Source: Bacillota bacterium | GTDB taxonomy: Bacteria; Bacillota; Clostridia; Lachnospirales; Lachnospiraceae | Direction: 5' to 3' | Length of the DNA: 64,000 nucleotides | Assembly (NCBI GenBank): GCA_023421505.1 | Contig: JAEZTJ010000082.1 | Span: 1-64,000, forward strand | Part shown: positions 51,768 to 60,693 of the stretch, piece by piece | Position numbering within the stretch: the stretch's first letter is position 1 | Layout: each line of letters opens with the position of its first letter | Position numbers and translations under genes: made by a program | Notes under the pieces: generated by a model | Told to the model about the DNA's origin: nothing | Seen by the model: only the letters and a program-made list of their open reading frames with translations | The model's database searches: none

Positions 51768-53183
51768 ATGGAAAAACAGGGTTTAAATCCATATCTTCCA
51801 TCCTGGGAATACATTCCTGATGGTGAACCTTATGTTTTTAATGGCAGAGTCTACCTATACGGTTCACATGACCAGTTTAACGGTTATGCGTACTGCCTGA
51901 ATGATTATGTATGCTGGTCGGCACCGGAGGATGATCTTTCTGACTGGCGAAATGAAGGTGTTATTTTCAAAACTACAGATATAGAAAACAATAAAGACCG
52001 TGATAGCTGTCTTTATGCACCTGATGTAGCGGTAGGGCCAGATGGCAGATATTATTTATACTTTGTTGACAGCAAAAGCTCCATCGTTTCAGTTGCAGTT
52101 AGTGACACTCCAGCCGGCAAATATAAATTTTATGGCTATGTGCATTATTCAGATGGGACTATTCTGGGAACAAGGAATGGAGATGAACCTCAATTTGATC
52201 CTGGTGTACTGAGAGAAGGGGACAGAGTCTATCTTTATACAGGTTTCTGTAACAGAGGTAATAAATCCAGAAGCGGGGCCATGGCTACAGTTCTCGGACC
52301 CGATATGTTAACTATTATTGAGGATCCGGTCATTATTGTACCGAGTGAACCTTACGGTAAGGGAACCAGTTTTGAGAATTTTGAATTTTTTGAAGCTCCA
52401 TCCATAAGAAAGCATGGGGATACTTATTATTTTGTGTATTCCTCCATATCTATGCATGAATTATGTTATGCAACCAGTAAATATCCTACGAAGGATTTTG
52501 TATATAGAGGAGTAATTATAAGCAACTGTGATTTACATATCAGTACTTATAAGCCTGCAAAAAAACCTATGTTCTATGGTGGTAATAATCATGGGAGTAT
52601 TATAGAAATCAACAATCAATGGTACATTTTTTATCATAGGCATACAAATGGAACCAATTTTAGCAGACAAGGCTGTATGGAGAAAATCGAATTTCTGGAG
52701 GACGGTACAATCCCACAAGTGGAATTGACTTCCTGTGGTCCTAATAACGGTCCACTCAAAGGATTTGGAGAATATCCTGCCTATCTGGCCTGCAATCTGT
52801 TCTGCAACGAAGAATCAATTTATACTGATTTTACAGCCTCATGGATGAACAATCAATTTCCAAAGATCACACAGGATGGGAAAGATGGGGATGAAGAAAT
52901 TGGCTATATTGCTAACATGAAAAGCTCTGCCACAGCTGGTTTTAAGTACTTTGATTGTAAAGGTATCCGCAGAATAAAAATAAAGGCGCGTGGGTATGCT
53001 GTAGGGGATTTTGAAGTAAAAACCTCATGGAATGGTCCGGCACATGGAAAAATCTCAGTGGCATATTCAAATGCCTGGAAGGAATATTCGTCAGATATAA
53101 TTATTCCGGATGGTGTTCAAGCCTTATATTTTACATTTACCGGTCAGGGAAGTGTGCAGCTTGCATCCTTTATTTTGGAATAA
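51768..53183 (+). CDS. GH43 enzyme with C-terminal carbohydrate-binding-like domain
   Basis: 471 residues, cytoplasmic. GH43 propeller: N-terminal LPSWEYIPDGEPYVFNGRVYLYGSHD (base Asp), SCLYAPDVAVG, the later Asp region and FEFFEAPSIRKHG (acid Glu). Residues about 345-471 form a beta-sandwich (SATAGFKYFDCKGIRRIKIKARG, FTFTGQGSVQLASFILE) like CBM6-type modules often attached to GH43 xylosidases or arabinofuranosidases. It is one of the few plus-strand genes in the region, with its own promoter and a terminator-like hairpin behind it. Confidence 0.9.
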   Translation: MEKQGLNPYLPSWEYIPDGEPYVFNGRVYLYGSHDQFNGYAYCLNDYVCWSAPEDDLSDWRNEGVIFKTTDIENNKDRDSCLYAPDVAVGPDGRYYLYFVDSKSSIVSVAVSDTPAGKYKFYGYVHYSDGTILGTRNGDEPQFDPGVLREGDRVYLYTGFCNRGNKSRSGAMATVLGPDMLTIIEDPVIIVPSEPYGKGTSFENFEFFEAPSIRKHGDTYYFVYSSISMHELCYATSKYPTKDFVYRGVIISNCDLHISTYKPAKKPMFYGGNNHGSIIEINNQWYIFYHRHTNGTNFSRQGCMEKIEFLEDGTIPQVELTSCGPNNGPLKGFGEYPAYLACNLFCNEESIYTDFTASWMNNQFPKITQDGKDGDEEIGYIANMKSSATAGFKYFDCKGIRRIKIKARGYAVGDFEVKTSWNGPAHGKISVAYSNAWKEYSSDIIIPDGVQALYFTFTGQGSVQLASFILE

Positions 53184-53215
53184 AATATTATTTGGTCACT
53201 CATTGAAATTGCTTT

Positions 53216-53258
53216 ATGCGTAAATAATCCTATGACAAAATCGGATTATTTTACGCAT
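53216..53258 (+). terminator. Terminator-like hairpin after second GH43
   Basis: ATGCGTAAATAATCC pairs with GGATTATTTTACGCAT with a one-base bulge. The following sequence is only mildly T-rich. Confidence 0.5.
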
Positions 53259-53468
53259 TCTGCATTGAGAGCTTTTCCAACCGGTATTAGCTTGATTGCA
53301 GCTTCTTCCTTCCTTATAAACTTCAAATTATAACTGAATTGCCATCATAATCCTTCTTCTATATAAACTTTCTTTACATCTGCTTTTTTCCAGGTATAAT
53401 AGATTTCATAGCTTAAATTATGGAATAATGATAAAACTAAGGGTGAAAAGGTAAGGGAAGGAGCATTT

Positions 53469-54404
53469 ATGTATTATCAAATTCAGGATACAATTAAAAA
53501 GATTACATTAGACGATTACAACCCTGATATATTAACTATTGGTATTGTTTCTTTGCAGGAATTGGAGCAATGCTATAATCAATTTGGATTTTCCTATATA
53601 ACGGTATATGAATGCAAAAATGACGGAAAAAATCTTCACGGAACATTGAACTCTTATTATGATTACTTATTTGGGATTATATTAGCAATCAACCCGGGTC
53701 AGATTATAAAGGTTCAGGACCGGATTGGCATTTATATTAAAAAAAATTTACTTCTCATGGTACAAATCGAAGATAAGGATAACAGTACGATTCATAAGCT
53801 GAAGGATTTGCTGCAAAATATTAATCTATCAAGACTTACTCAGGAACGTCTGATATTCGGTGTATTGGAACGCTTTATCAGTGAAGATCATACTCTTTTG
53901 GAAGAAATTGAGGATGAGATCAGTGAATATGAGGATATGATCAATGACAAAAAGCTGGAGAAGGATTTTAACCACAGCATTACGAATATTAGAAAGAAGC
54001 TGTTAATGCTTGATAATTATTATCAGCAATTTATATCCATTGGGGAAGAATTGGAAGAGAATACTGCTGATATCTTTGATGAGGAATATCTGCATTATTT
54101 CCGCGTTTTTTCAGGCAGAGCTGAGCGACTGAGTAACAATACACGTATGCTTGAAGCATACTGTGTACAAGTCAGGGAAGCATATCATGCGCAATTGGAG
54201 TACGATCTTAACAGGATTATGAAGATATTTACCGTAGTGACGACCGTATTTCTTCCTCTGACGCTCATTGTCGGCTGGTACGGCATGAATTTTACGGCAA
54301 TGCCCGAAATCACTTGGCGTTTTGGATACCTGTATGTGATACTTTTAAGTATCATCGTAGCATTGATTTGTTTTATCTACTTCAAAAAGAAAAAATTTAT
54401 GTAA
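53469..54404 (+). CDS. CorA-family divalent metal transporter
   Basis: 311 residues: a cytoplasmic alpha/beta and long helical stalk (about 115-240), then two C-terminal helices. The signature WYGMNF at the end of the first helix is the CorA selectivity motif, followed by TAMPE on the outer loop. It likely moves Mg2+ (or Co2+/Ni2+) as a pentamer. AAGGAG precedes the ATG. It is followed by a bidirectional hairpin. Confidence 0.9.
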   Translation: MYYQIQDTIKKITLDDYNPDILTIGIVSLQELEQCYNQFGFSYITVYECKNDGKNLHGTLNSYYDYLFGIILAINPGQIIKVQDRIGIYIKKNLLLMVQIEDKDNSTIHKLKDLLQNINLSRLTQERLIFGVLERFISEDHTLLEEIEDEISEYEDMINDKKLEKDFNHSITNIRKKLLMLDNYYQQFISIGEELEENTADIFDEEYLHYFRVFSGRAERLSNNTRMLEAYCVQVREAYHAQLEYDLNRIMKIFTVVTTVFLPLTLIVGWYGMNFTAMPEITWRFGYLYVILLSIIVALICFIYFKKKKFM

Positions 54405-54411
54405 TATAATA

Positions 54412-54460
54412 AGAACCTATAGAACTGAACTGTTTGATAAACATTCATTCTATAGGTTCT
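54412..54460. terminator. Hairpin between CorA and PRTase-like genes
   Basis: AGAACCTATAGAA (54412-54424) pairs perfectly with TTCTATAGGTTCT (54448-54460). It lies between convergent genes, so it may stop both. Confidence 0.55.
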
Positions 54461-54505
54461 GATTATAAGCATCATTTTCTTTTAATCCAATATATCCACT
54501 CTACT

Positions 54506-55153
54506 TTATAGCTTAATATATCCATATCCGTTCACTATTGCCTCCAGCCTTTGCTGCGAAGCACATAACGGACATTCACCAATATTGTAACTAGAATAGT
54601 CGGGTAAATCTTTGGATTTAAATATAGAGTAAACAGGAATATCATCTACCTTATCCACAGCGCTGAAGATGGAACTAATTCCTTGCATGATTCCACCGTA
54701 ATAACTGATGCATTCAATACTCTTTCTTAAGGTATCTCCGGTAGTTGTAGATCCGGCCAGAATAATAATATTTTTTCCGAAAATAAGCGGCTGTATATTC
54801 TCTCTGAAGATCATCTGACCATTCGTATTAAATTCAGGTGCTGTAATATAGATGGTCTGATGAGCATTCATGGACATGATACCGGAATCGTTAAGCTCCT
54901 GAGCCAAAAATGCACCGATTACCTCACAGCCATCCAGACATACAATCGTATCAACGAGCGTGCTTAAGATATATTGCTTTGCCATAATTCTAGCTGCCTC
55001 AGCTGCTTCACTTTGTCTGGTTTTCATTGTCGTTAAATCAATATACAGATTAATGTGGGAATTACTGGTTGCAAAATGTCCCGGAATTACTTTAAGAGAG
55101 ATTTTTTTACTCATAGGTGCAAAAATTTTGTTTGCTCTTCTTTCCATAAACAT
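54506..55153 (-). CDS. Phosphoribosyltransferase-like protein
   Basis: 215 residues with a type I phosphoribosyltransferase fold: a central beta-strand followed by IIILAGSTTTGDTLRKSIE, the place of the PRPP-binding loop (here AGSTTTGDT; the usual two acidic residues are missing). VCLDGCEVIGAFLAQEL resembles the first loop of orotate PRTases. The C terminus adds IGECPLCASQQRLEAI, a CPxC pair unusual for the family. It may be an orotate PRTase-like regulator or salvage enzyme, or a non-catalytic relative. Confidence 0.65.
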   Translation of the reverse strand: MFMERRANKIFAPMSKKISLKVIPGHFATSNSHINLYIDLTTMKTRQSEAAEAARIMAKQYILSTLVDTIVCLDGCEVIGAFLAQELNDSGIMSMNAHQTIYITAPEFNTNGQMIFRENIQPLIFGKNIIILAGSTTTGDTLRKSIECISYYGGIMQGISSIFSAVDKVDDIPVYSIFKSKDLPDYSSYNIGECPLCASQQRLEAIVNGYGYIKL

Positions 55154-55316
55154 CCTCTTTTCTGCGCTTATAAACGGCTCGCAATTTATTTATTTCCTTA
55201 ACTACCATATTTATCTTCTGCTACTTATATTATAATCCACTTCAGTATACCAAGCAAGGCTTTCTAAGTTTTCCTTGGTATAATTTAAAGGGTAGACATG
55301 TTTATTAAATGATATA

Positions 55317-55658
55317 TTATTCCCAGGTTTTCCATATTTCCGGCTGATAGCCCACAGTTGCCTTTTTACCGTTTCTAACAATCGGAGTCATGAATAGCAA
55401 CGGATTTTCTAGTAATTTTAACTCCTTATCCTCTGGAGAAAGATAATTTAATAAGATAACCAGCTCTCTATCCTTAGATCCTTGATTAATGAGCTTTTCT
55501 AGTCCTCCGACTGCCTGCTTTATGTTATTTAGTTCACCCCTACTCATACCGAACTTTGCAAGATCTATTAATTGATATTTTATATTACGTTCTTTAAAAT
55601 AACGCTCGGCCTTCTTTGTGTCAAAGCATTTTGATGCTCCATATATCTGAATATTCAT
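55317..55658 (-). CDS. ArsC/Spx-family protein lacking the CxxC
   Basis: 113 residues with the ArsC-type thioredoxin-like fold: IYGASKCFDTKKAERYFKERNIKY at the start and NPLLFMTPIVRNGKKATVGYQPEIW at the end. The first motif keeps one cysteine (KCFDTK) where Spx has CxxC. This fits the YffB/ArsC-like group of unknown function better than true arsenate reductase or Spx. A ribosome site AAAGGA precedes the ATG. Confidence 0.8.
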   Translation of the reverse strand: MNIQIYGASKCFDTKKAERYFKERNIKYQLIDLAKFGMSRGELNNIKQAVGGLEKLINQGSKDRELVILLNYLSPEDKELKLLENPLLFMTPIVRNGKKATVGYQPEIWKTWE

Positions 55659-55705
55659 TATTTAACATTCCTTTTTATTTTTAGGTAACCACACAGGATG
55701 CTTGC

Positions 55706-56602
55706 TTATGCATGTGATAGAGCAGGGAATCTGCTTTTATCGATTAAGCAGTCTTTATTTATAAAAAAGGTTAGCTCTTCTTCCCTAAGCTTCTCGCAAT
55801 CGAAGGAATCTGTTTGCATTGGAGTAAATCCAAGAGATACCTTCGTCCCATCCTTTTCCACCAGCGACTGAATTACTTTATTTAAATCAAAGCTTTTCTC
55901 ACTAAAAATATCAATCAGCTTAATTGCGTTATCCTCTATCTCAACTACAGCTGCCAAATCTATTTCATCAAAATAGAAGATATTATCAGACATAAAGGAT
56001 ATCAGATAAAAAAATATAAGTCCCGGATTACCAAGCATCTGAACTTTGGATATGGGTATCGTATGGTTAACCAGTCTTGTTATAAGAGCGAGATCGCTTT
56101 CCCTATTCATAATAAGCTTTCTTTTAGAAAGCTTATTACTGTCCTGGTTAAAGCTTTTGCTGTATATGTATTCGTCTGCTTTCTGAAAGCCGAATTTAGG
56201 GTAAAAATCCAGCACAGTATCATTAGCATATAAATATATCAATTCACAGGAAGCATCCTGTTCCCTTAAAATAATTTCCATCAAAGCCCTGCTTAAGCCT
56301 CTGTGTCTGAAGGCCTCCTCTGTTGCCACTGTTCCAATCTGCAGAGTTTTAACTATTTTTTTGTCTATCAGAAAATCAATTGGGTTTATCGATATATTAG
56401 CAACCACCTCATCCTGAAATAAAAGAGAATATGGAATATATTTATCAGTCCAAAATCCCTTTTGATACCAGTCTTCAAAATCAAAACCAAAGTTACTTTT
56501 TACAAGACGGTTTAAACTCTTACGATATTTTTCTATATCTTTATAATTTTTAATAAGGGTATATTCTTCATTGTTAATATATAATTTACAGATATCAGAC
56601 AT
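55706..56602 (-). CDS. GNAT-family N-acetyltransferase
   Basis: 298 residues from the ATG at 56602 (GGAGG upstream; a longer in-frame reading to 56623 is not supported). The GNAT core has TLQIGTVATEEAFRHRGLSRAL, which holds the acetyl-CoA loop R-H-R-G-L, and then LYANDTVLDFYPKFGFQKAD. The C-terminal 130 residues form a second domain as in two-domain GNAT proteins. Substrate unknown. Its 3' end is close to the ArsC-like gene. Confidence 0.82.
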   Translation of the reverse strand: MSDICKLYINNEEYTLIKNYKDIEKYRKSLNRLVKSNFGFDFEDWYQKGFWTDKYIPYSLLFQDEVVANISINPIDFLIDKKIVKTLQIGTVATEEAFRHRGLSRALMEIILREQDASCELIYLYANDTVLDFYPKFGFQKADEYIYSKSFNQDSNKLSKRKLIMNRESDLALITRLVNHTIPISKVQMLGNPGLIFFYLISFMSDNIFYFDEIDLAAVVEIEDNAIKLIDIFSEKSFDLNKVIQSLVEKDGTKVSLGFTPMQTDSFDCEKLREEELTFFINKDCLIDKSRFPALSHA

Positions 56603-56920
56603 ACTAATCCTCCATGCCGCCACAAACTGCGATTGGGCAGCAATAAATTTGCCGATTGAAATTTTCTTGATTTTTCAATCTAGTTTTCTAATTTTTAATT
56701 TATTTACTCCTCAACCAAATTATAACATATATTGTCACTTATTCAATAAAATAATTATGTTGCGAGTAAATCTTGTTTTGTATCACAATTTCACAAATAT
56801 AAATTCTGCAAATTGACGAATCACATTTTGCAAATGGGCTTTTGCATCCTAATCTTATAAAAAAGCTGTAAGCGGGTAGCAGGTAGAAGCCCGCTGCCCT
56901 TTCGCAGCTTAATTAAACTA
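56603..56920. other. Intergenic region with GlsB terminator
   Basis: About 318 bases, mostly A+T-rich, with the GNAT promoter region and the terminator at 56863-56910. No gene is seen. Confidence 0.4.
56863..56910 (-). terminator. Terminator after GlsB/YeaQ gene
   Basis: The outer stem AAGCTG/CAGCTT encloses an inner AGCGGG/CCCGCT stem and is followed on the minus strand by a run of seven T. Confidence 0.75.
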
Positions 56921-57187
56921 TCAGGATTTTCTCTTAAATAGACCCACAATTGCAAGTAAAATAACCGAACCTACAATCGATATTACAAAGCTCCATAGAT
57001 TGAGCCCCGTTGCAGGACCAAGACCGAAGATACCGGCTAACCAACCACCGACAAAGGCTCCTACTATTCCTACAACAAGATTAAGTCCTATACCCATATT
57101 TTCATCATTGCCAGTAATTTTACTAGCTATCCAACCGGATATTCCTCCCAAAATCAGCCATACAATGATATTACTTATTTCTGGCAT
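56921..57187 (-). CDS. GlsB/YeaQ/YmgE-family small membrane protein
   Basis: 88 residues with three glycine-rich membrane helices: IIVWLILGGISGWIASKI, LNLVVGIVGAFVGGWLAG and SFVISIVGSVILLAIVGLF. The family (transglycosylase-associated protein) is linked to stress response, without a settled function. It lies beside a CsbD-like gene, another stress protein. A full palindromic element separates the two. Confidence 0.9.
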   Translation of the reverse strand: MPEISNIIVWLILGGISGWIASKITGNDENMGIGLNLVVGIVGAFVGGWLAGIFGLGPATGLNLWSFVISIVGSVILLAIVGLFKRKS

Positions 57188-57222
57188 ACGATATCTCCTT
57201 TCAAGATAGTATTCTTTTAGGT

Positions 57223-57357
57223 AATTGCGAAACTCATAAATGTAAGTATTGTATACACAGCATATACTATTCCGGAGCGGAAGTTAAGCAGAGCGTTGAA
57301 GCGAAGGAATAGTATATGCTGTGTATACAATTAGTAATACTATATCGTTTCGCAATT
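57223..57357 (+). repeat. Palindromic element copy 3
   Basis: A 135-bp copy and the cleanest of the set: AATTGCGAAAC...TATTGTATACACAGCATATACTATTCC, a short apex, then the mirrored arm and CGCAATT. It lies between the GlsB and CsbD genes. The outer 38 bases also pair, except around the middle. Confidence 0.9.
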
Positions 57358-57364
57358 ACCAATA

Positions 57365-57580
57365 TTATTCTTTATTATTCAATTTTTCATTTGCCTTGTC
57401 TGCAAGTTCATTCGCTTCCTGATAAACATCCTCTTTTACATCGTAAAGCCTATCCTTTACATTAGTTGTAAGAGTTTTAAACTTCCCGACAAACGCAAGC
57501 TCCTGATCATTGGTTATTCTACCTGCTGCCTCCATCACCTTACCAACGGTTTTATCCTTGGCATCTTCTATTTTCCCCAC
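57365..57580 (-). CDS. CsbD-like stress protein
   Basis: 71 residues, highly charged and helical, starting MGKIEDAKDKTVGKVMEAAGRITND, the CsbD-family N terminus. CsbD is a general-stress protein of unknown mechanism. The gene ends 8 bases from the palindromic element, and GlsB follows it on the same strand, so the two may share a transcript through the element. Confidence 0.88.
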   Translation of the reverse strand: MGKIEDAKDKTVGKVMEAAGRITNDQELAFVGKFKTLTTNVKDRLYDVKEDVYQEANELADKANEKLNNKE

Positions 57581-57737
57581 TATGAAAGCACCTCCAAGAT
57601 GTGTTGAAATTTGATATATAAGATATAAATGCTTATGTTATAATATGAGCATATTTTTGTATTACTATACTATTTTCTTTTATTCACTGATATTGTGTAA
57701 CTTATTGGAATGTTAGAATTTTATAAAACAAAAAATC

Positions 57738-57757
57738 AGCTTCAAATAATTGAAGCT
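57738..57757 (-). terminator. Terminator overlapping the HD-GYP stop codon
   Basis: An 8-bp stem AGCTTCAA/TTGAAGCT with a 4-base loop is followed on the minus strand by ATTTTTTGTTTT. The stop codon of the HD-GYP gene touches the 5' arm. Confidence 0.8.
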
Positions 57758-59732
57758 AATTTTCTGTTTTATGATATGTTGAATGATATCTATGATATAT
57801 CTCATCAATACGGTTACGATTAGCAAAAAGTAAATCTACAATTACCGGATCAAAATGGTTACCTTTCCCTTCCTCTATGATCTGATAAGTCTTTTCAAGG
57901 GAAAAGGCCTCCTTGTATGGTCTTTTACTGGTTAAAGCATCAAAAACGTCAGCCACTGCAACAATTCTTGCACTTAAAGGTATCTCTTTCCCCTTCTTAT
58001 GATACGGATAGCCTGACCCATCCCATTTTTCATGATGTCCTTCTGCAATTTCTATTCCTAATCCAAAGATACTTTTCCCTCTGTTTTGCAGATTTCTATC
58101 TGCCGTTCTTAAGACCTCCGCTCCAAACACAGTATGCTTCTTCATCTCATAGAATTCCTCCGGTGTTAATTTACCGGGTTTTAAAAGAATCCCATCGTTA
58201 ATTCCAACCTTACCGATATCATGCAGTGGACTAAAACGTTCAATTTGATCAATATATTCTATGGTGAGTTCATCCGCATAGCATGCATTATCATATAAAA
58301 GCTGCGCGATTACTCTGGAATAAACCGCCATTCTTTCCATGTGCTCTCCGGTATCTTCATCTCTTGCCTCTGATAGCTTTGCCAGAGCTAAGATACTGCT
58401 GTAAAGGATCTCACTGGTGAATATATTCTTATTTAAGCTGATAGCAATACTGTTTGCAAGGGTACTAAGAAAATTTAAATGTCCTTCATTATATACATTT
58501 TTGCTTTTACTGGAGAAAAAAATCATTCCGACAGCCTCTCCAGAGACTTTTAGCGGTAATGCGATTGATGCTCTAACACCTGCTTCCAATATGATTTTAT
58601 TATACGGCTTTAACGGCTTACCCTCACAGTATCTCTCCAAGTCATTAATAATTCTTGCCTCTCCTGACTTAAGAAATGCTTCCAGACTTGTATCACTTAC
58701 CGGCCAGGTTGCCCCTACGATATTATCCGGTAAGCCCATAATGGTTCCATCTGTCACACCATAAGAAGCCTTAAGCAGCTTCTCATCCTGGTTGATTAGT
58801 GCTATCCCGATATAATTATACGGGATAAAGGATGAAAATTTAATTTTTATATAATCAAGAGTCTCCATGAAAGAGTCATTATTATTAATATTTTCGATCA
58901 ATGAAATCAAATAATTAATTTTTAAAAACATATCATTAATATCTGCGACGATTGGAAGTACCTTTTTTCTTGTCGGCTGCTTAGCTCTTAATGGATATTC
59001 ATTTAAACCTATATCAGTAATTCCCTTATGCAGCTGATGAAATGGCCTTATGATATATCTTTGCAGGTGGAATAATGATACCAAAACCAGAACGAACAAT
59101 AACCCTATCATGGTATAGGCTATCACTTCCATCCTCTTATCATCTTTGATGGTATAATCCAATAACTGAGTTAATAGCTTATCTGATAGGTTTAACAGCT
59201 CCATATTATGGTCATTAATATAGTTAACTGCCGCAAGGCAAGTACTATCAGCTTTATTTGATTGAAGCATCTGCTGGACTGCTTGATCAAATAAAGCCCA
59301 TACCTTCTCTATCTCCATCAAATTCTCGGACCGGTTAATCTGTGAAGTATTCATATGTACTAAATGGGTACCTACCTGTATCGAATTACTCCTGATCGAC
59401 TGAAGGATATGGGCAAATTCCTCCCTGGTCTGTTTTATATTATTTTTTATAAAGGATATCTCCTCCTCTAGTACCACTGCTGATTGATTTTTCTTATCAT
59501 AAATCTGTAGCTTTGCATATAACTGGTTAGCGTCCTTACTTAACATTTGGGTATACATACGCTGCTTCCCAAAGGTATTAATCAGTATTTTATCCTCCTG
59601 CTCTCTGTTTTTATTATTGATATTCAGCAGTAAAAAACAAATCAGTATTAAGAAAATGGCTGAAACTATGATTATATTAGCTTTTTTAATCGGTCCCAGA
59701 ATGGATGAGCTTTTGCTGTTCAAATATTTCAC
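57756..59732 (-). CDS. HD-GYP domain sensor protein (probable c-di-GMP phosphodiesterase)
   Basis: 658 residues: two membrane helices flanking a helical sensor (about 45-200), a HAMP-like linker, a GAF domain (about 300-430) and a C-terminal HD-GYP domain. EHMERMAVYSRV, SPLHDIGKVGI, HTVFGAEVL, GHHEKWDGSGYP and DVFDALTSKRPYK supply the metal and catalytic residues, including the GYP-type loop. It should cleave c-di-GMP in response to an external signal and could lower the c-di-GMP read by the exopolysaccharide receptor. It has its own promoter. Confidence 0.93.
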   Translation of the reverse strand: MKYLNSKSSSILGPIKKANIIIVSAIFLILICFLLLNINNKNREQEDKILINTFGKQRMYTQMLSKDANQLYAKLQIYDKKNQSAVVLEEEISFIKNNIKQTREEFAHILQSIRSNSIQVGTHLVHMNTSQINRSENLMEIEKVWALFDQAVQQMLQSNKADSTCLAAVNYINDHNMELLNLSDKLLTQLLDYTIKDDKRMEVIAYTMIGLLFVLVLVSLFHLQRYIIRPFHQLHKGITDIGLNEYPLRAKQPTRKKVLPIVADINDMFLKINYLISLIENINNNDSFMETLDYIKIKFSSFIPYNYIGIALINQDEKLLKASYGVTDGTIMGLPDNIVGATWPVSDTSLEAFLKSGEARIINDLERYCEGKPLKPYNKIILEAGVRASIALPLKVSGEAVGMIFFSSKSKNVYNEGHLNFLSTLANSIAISLNKNIFTSEILYSSILALAKLSEARDEDTGEHMERMAVYSRVIAQLLYDNACYADELTIEYIDQIERFSPLHDIGKVGINDGILLKPGKLTPEEFYEMKKHTVFGAEVLRTADRNLQNRGKSIFGLGIEIAEGHHEKWDGSGYPYHKKGKEIPLSARIVAVADVFDALTSKRPYKEAFSLEKTYQIIEEGKGNHFDPVIVDLLFANRNRIDEIYHRYHSTYHKTEN

Positions 59733-59786
59733 TCCTTATCCTATATCATACACTTGTTACCCATTGGATTAATTATCGATACTCTT

Positions 59787-59815
59787 AGTTTATGCCAGGT
59801 AGAAATAAGTGTCAA
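59787..59815 (-). promoter_or_regulatory. Promoter of HD-GYP gene
   Basis: On the minus strand TTGACA, a 17-base spacer and TAAACT, about 55 bases before the start. Confidence 0.5.
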
Positions 59816-59914
59816 ATAGTTTGTCGTTTTATGTGTTTATATCTGCTCCTTTTATATAGGAACCAGATACATAATTATAATATTGTGAAGAGTATAAAAT
59901 TGCTAATAAAATAC

Positions 59915-59943
59915 TTGACAAAGATATTACTGCTTACTATAAT
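59915..59943 (+). promoter_or_regulatory. Consensus SigA promoter of tetR-like gene
   Basis: TTGACA, exactly 17 bases and TATAAT. The transcription start would fall in or next to the inverted repeats at 59948-59982. Confidence 0.75.
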
Positions 59944-59947
59944 TATC

Positions 59948-59982
59948 TAAACCGTTAGTTTAATTTTTATAACGTAAGTTTA
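59948..59982 (+). promoter_or_regulatory. Paired operator-like repeats after tetR promoter
   Basis: TAAAC-CGTTA-GTTTA (59948-59962) is a perfect palindrome, and TAAC-GTAA-GTTTA (59970-59982) is a related, less perfect one. Their place just downstream of the -10 fits autorepression by the TetR protein. Confidence 0.55.
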
Positions 59983-60000
59983 GATTGTTTCATATAAAGC

Positions 60001-60020
60001 AATTGCGAAACTCATAAATA
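60001..60020 (+). repeat. Solo end of the palindromic element
   Basis: AATTGCGAAACTCATAAATA is identical to one end of copy 3 except for the last base. No partner end is nearby until copy 4 at 60694. It lies between the operators and the ribosome site of the tetR-like gene. Confidence 0.6.
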
Positions 60021-60034
60021 CTTCGGAGGTGTTG

Positions 60035-60667
60035 ATGTCGGAAAATAAAAAAGAAGCATTGGCAAGGTTTCATAGAGATAATATCCTTCGAGCTACCGAG
60101 AAATTATTTTTAGAAAAAGGTATTGAAAATACAAGCATGGATAATATAGCGAAGGAAGCCGAGTATAGCAAAGCAACTATTTATGTATACTTTAAAAACA
60201 AAGATGAACTGATCAGCTCCATCACCTTAATTAGCATGAAGCTGTATCTAAAGCATATAATAGAGGCTATCTCAGAAAGCACGGATATATATGAGCAATA
60301 TTATAGGCTTTGCTACTCACTTGCTGATTTTCATAAGAATTATCCACTCTATTATGAATGTATGCTTAAGGAAATTAATGTGGATATTGACTTACCAAAG
60401 ACCCCTCCTGTTTATAAAGAAATCTATGAAGTCGGAGAAGAAATCAATAAGGTCATTGCAGCAATGCTTGAAAGGGGTATTAAGGAAGGCTATATAAGAA
60501 GTAACATACCGGTCATAGAGACAGTTTTCATTTTGTGGGCAGGTATCTCTGGTATTATTAAAATGGCAGTAGAAAAGGAAAAGTACTTATCGAAGTATTT
60601 CCAAATTACTAAGGAGGCTTTTTTAAAGGATGGCTTTGATATACTTTTAAAGTCCATATCGGTATAG
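60035..60667 (+). CDS. TetR-family transcriptional regulator
   Basis: 210 residues from the ATG at 60035, 5 bases after GGAGG. The N-terminal helix-turn-helix ILRATEKLFLEKGIENTSMDNIAKEAEYSKATIYVYFKNKDEL is classical TetR. The C-terminal domain should bind an unknown ligand. It has a consensus promoter with paired operator-like repeats and is followed by a palindromic element and an FMN-binding protein gene, a likely partner. Confidence 0.92.
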   Translation: MSENKKEALARFHRDNILRATEKLFLEKGIENTSMDNIAKEAEYSKATIYVYFKNKDELISSITLISMKLYLKHIIEAISESTDIYEQYYRLCYSLADFHKNYPLYYECMLKEINVDIDLPKTPPVYKEIYEVGEEINKVIAAMLERGIKEGYIRSNIPVIETVFILWAGISGIIKMAVEKEKYLSKYFQITKEAFLKDGFDILLKSISV

Positions 60668-60693
60668 CTGCAATGAAGCACTTAAAATCATTC

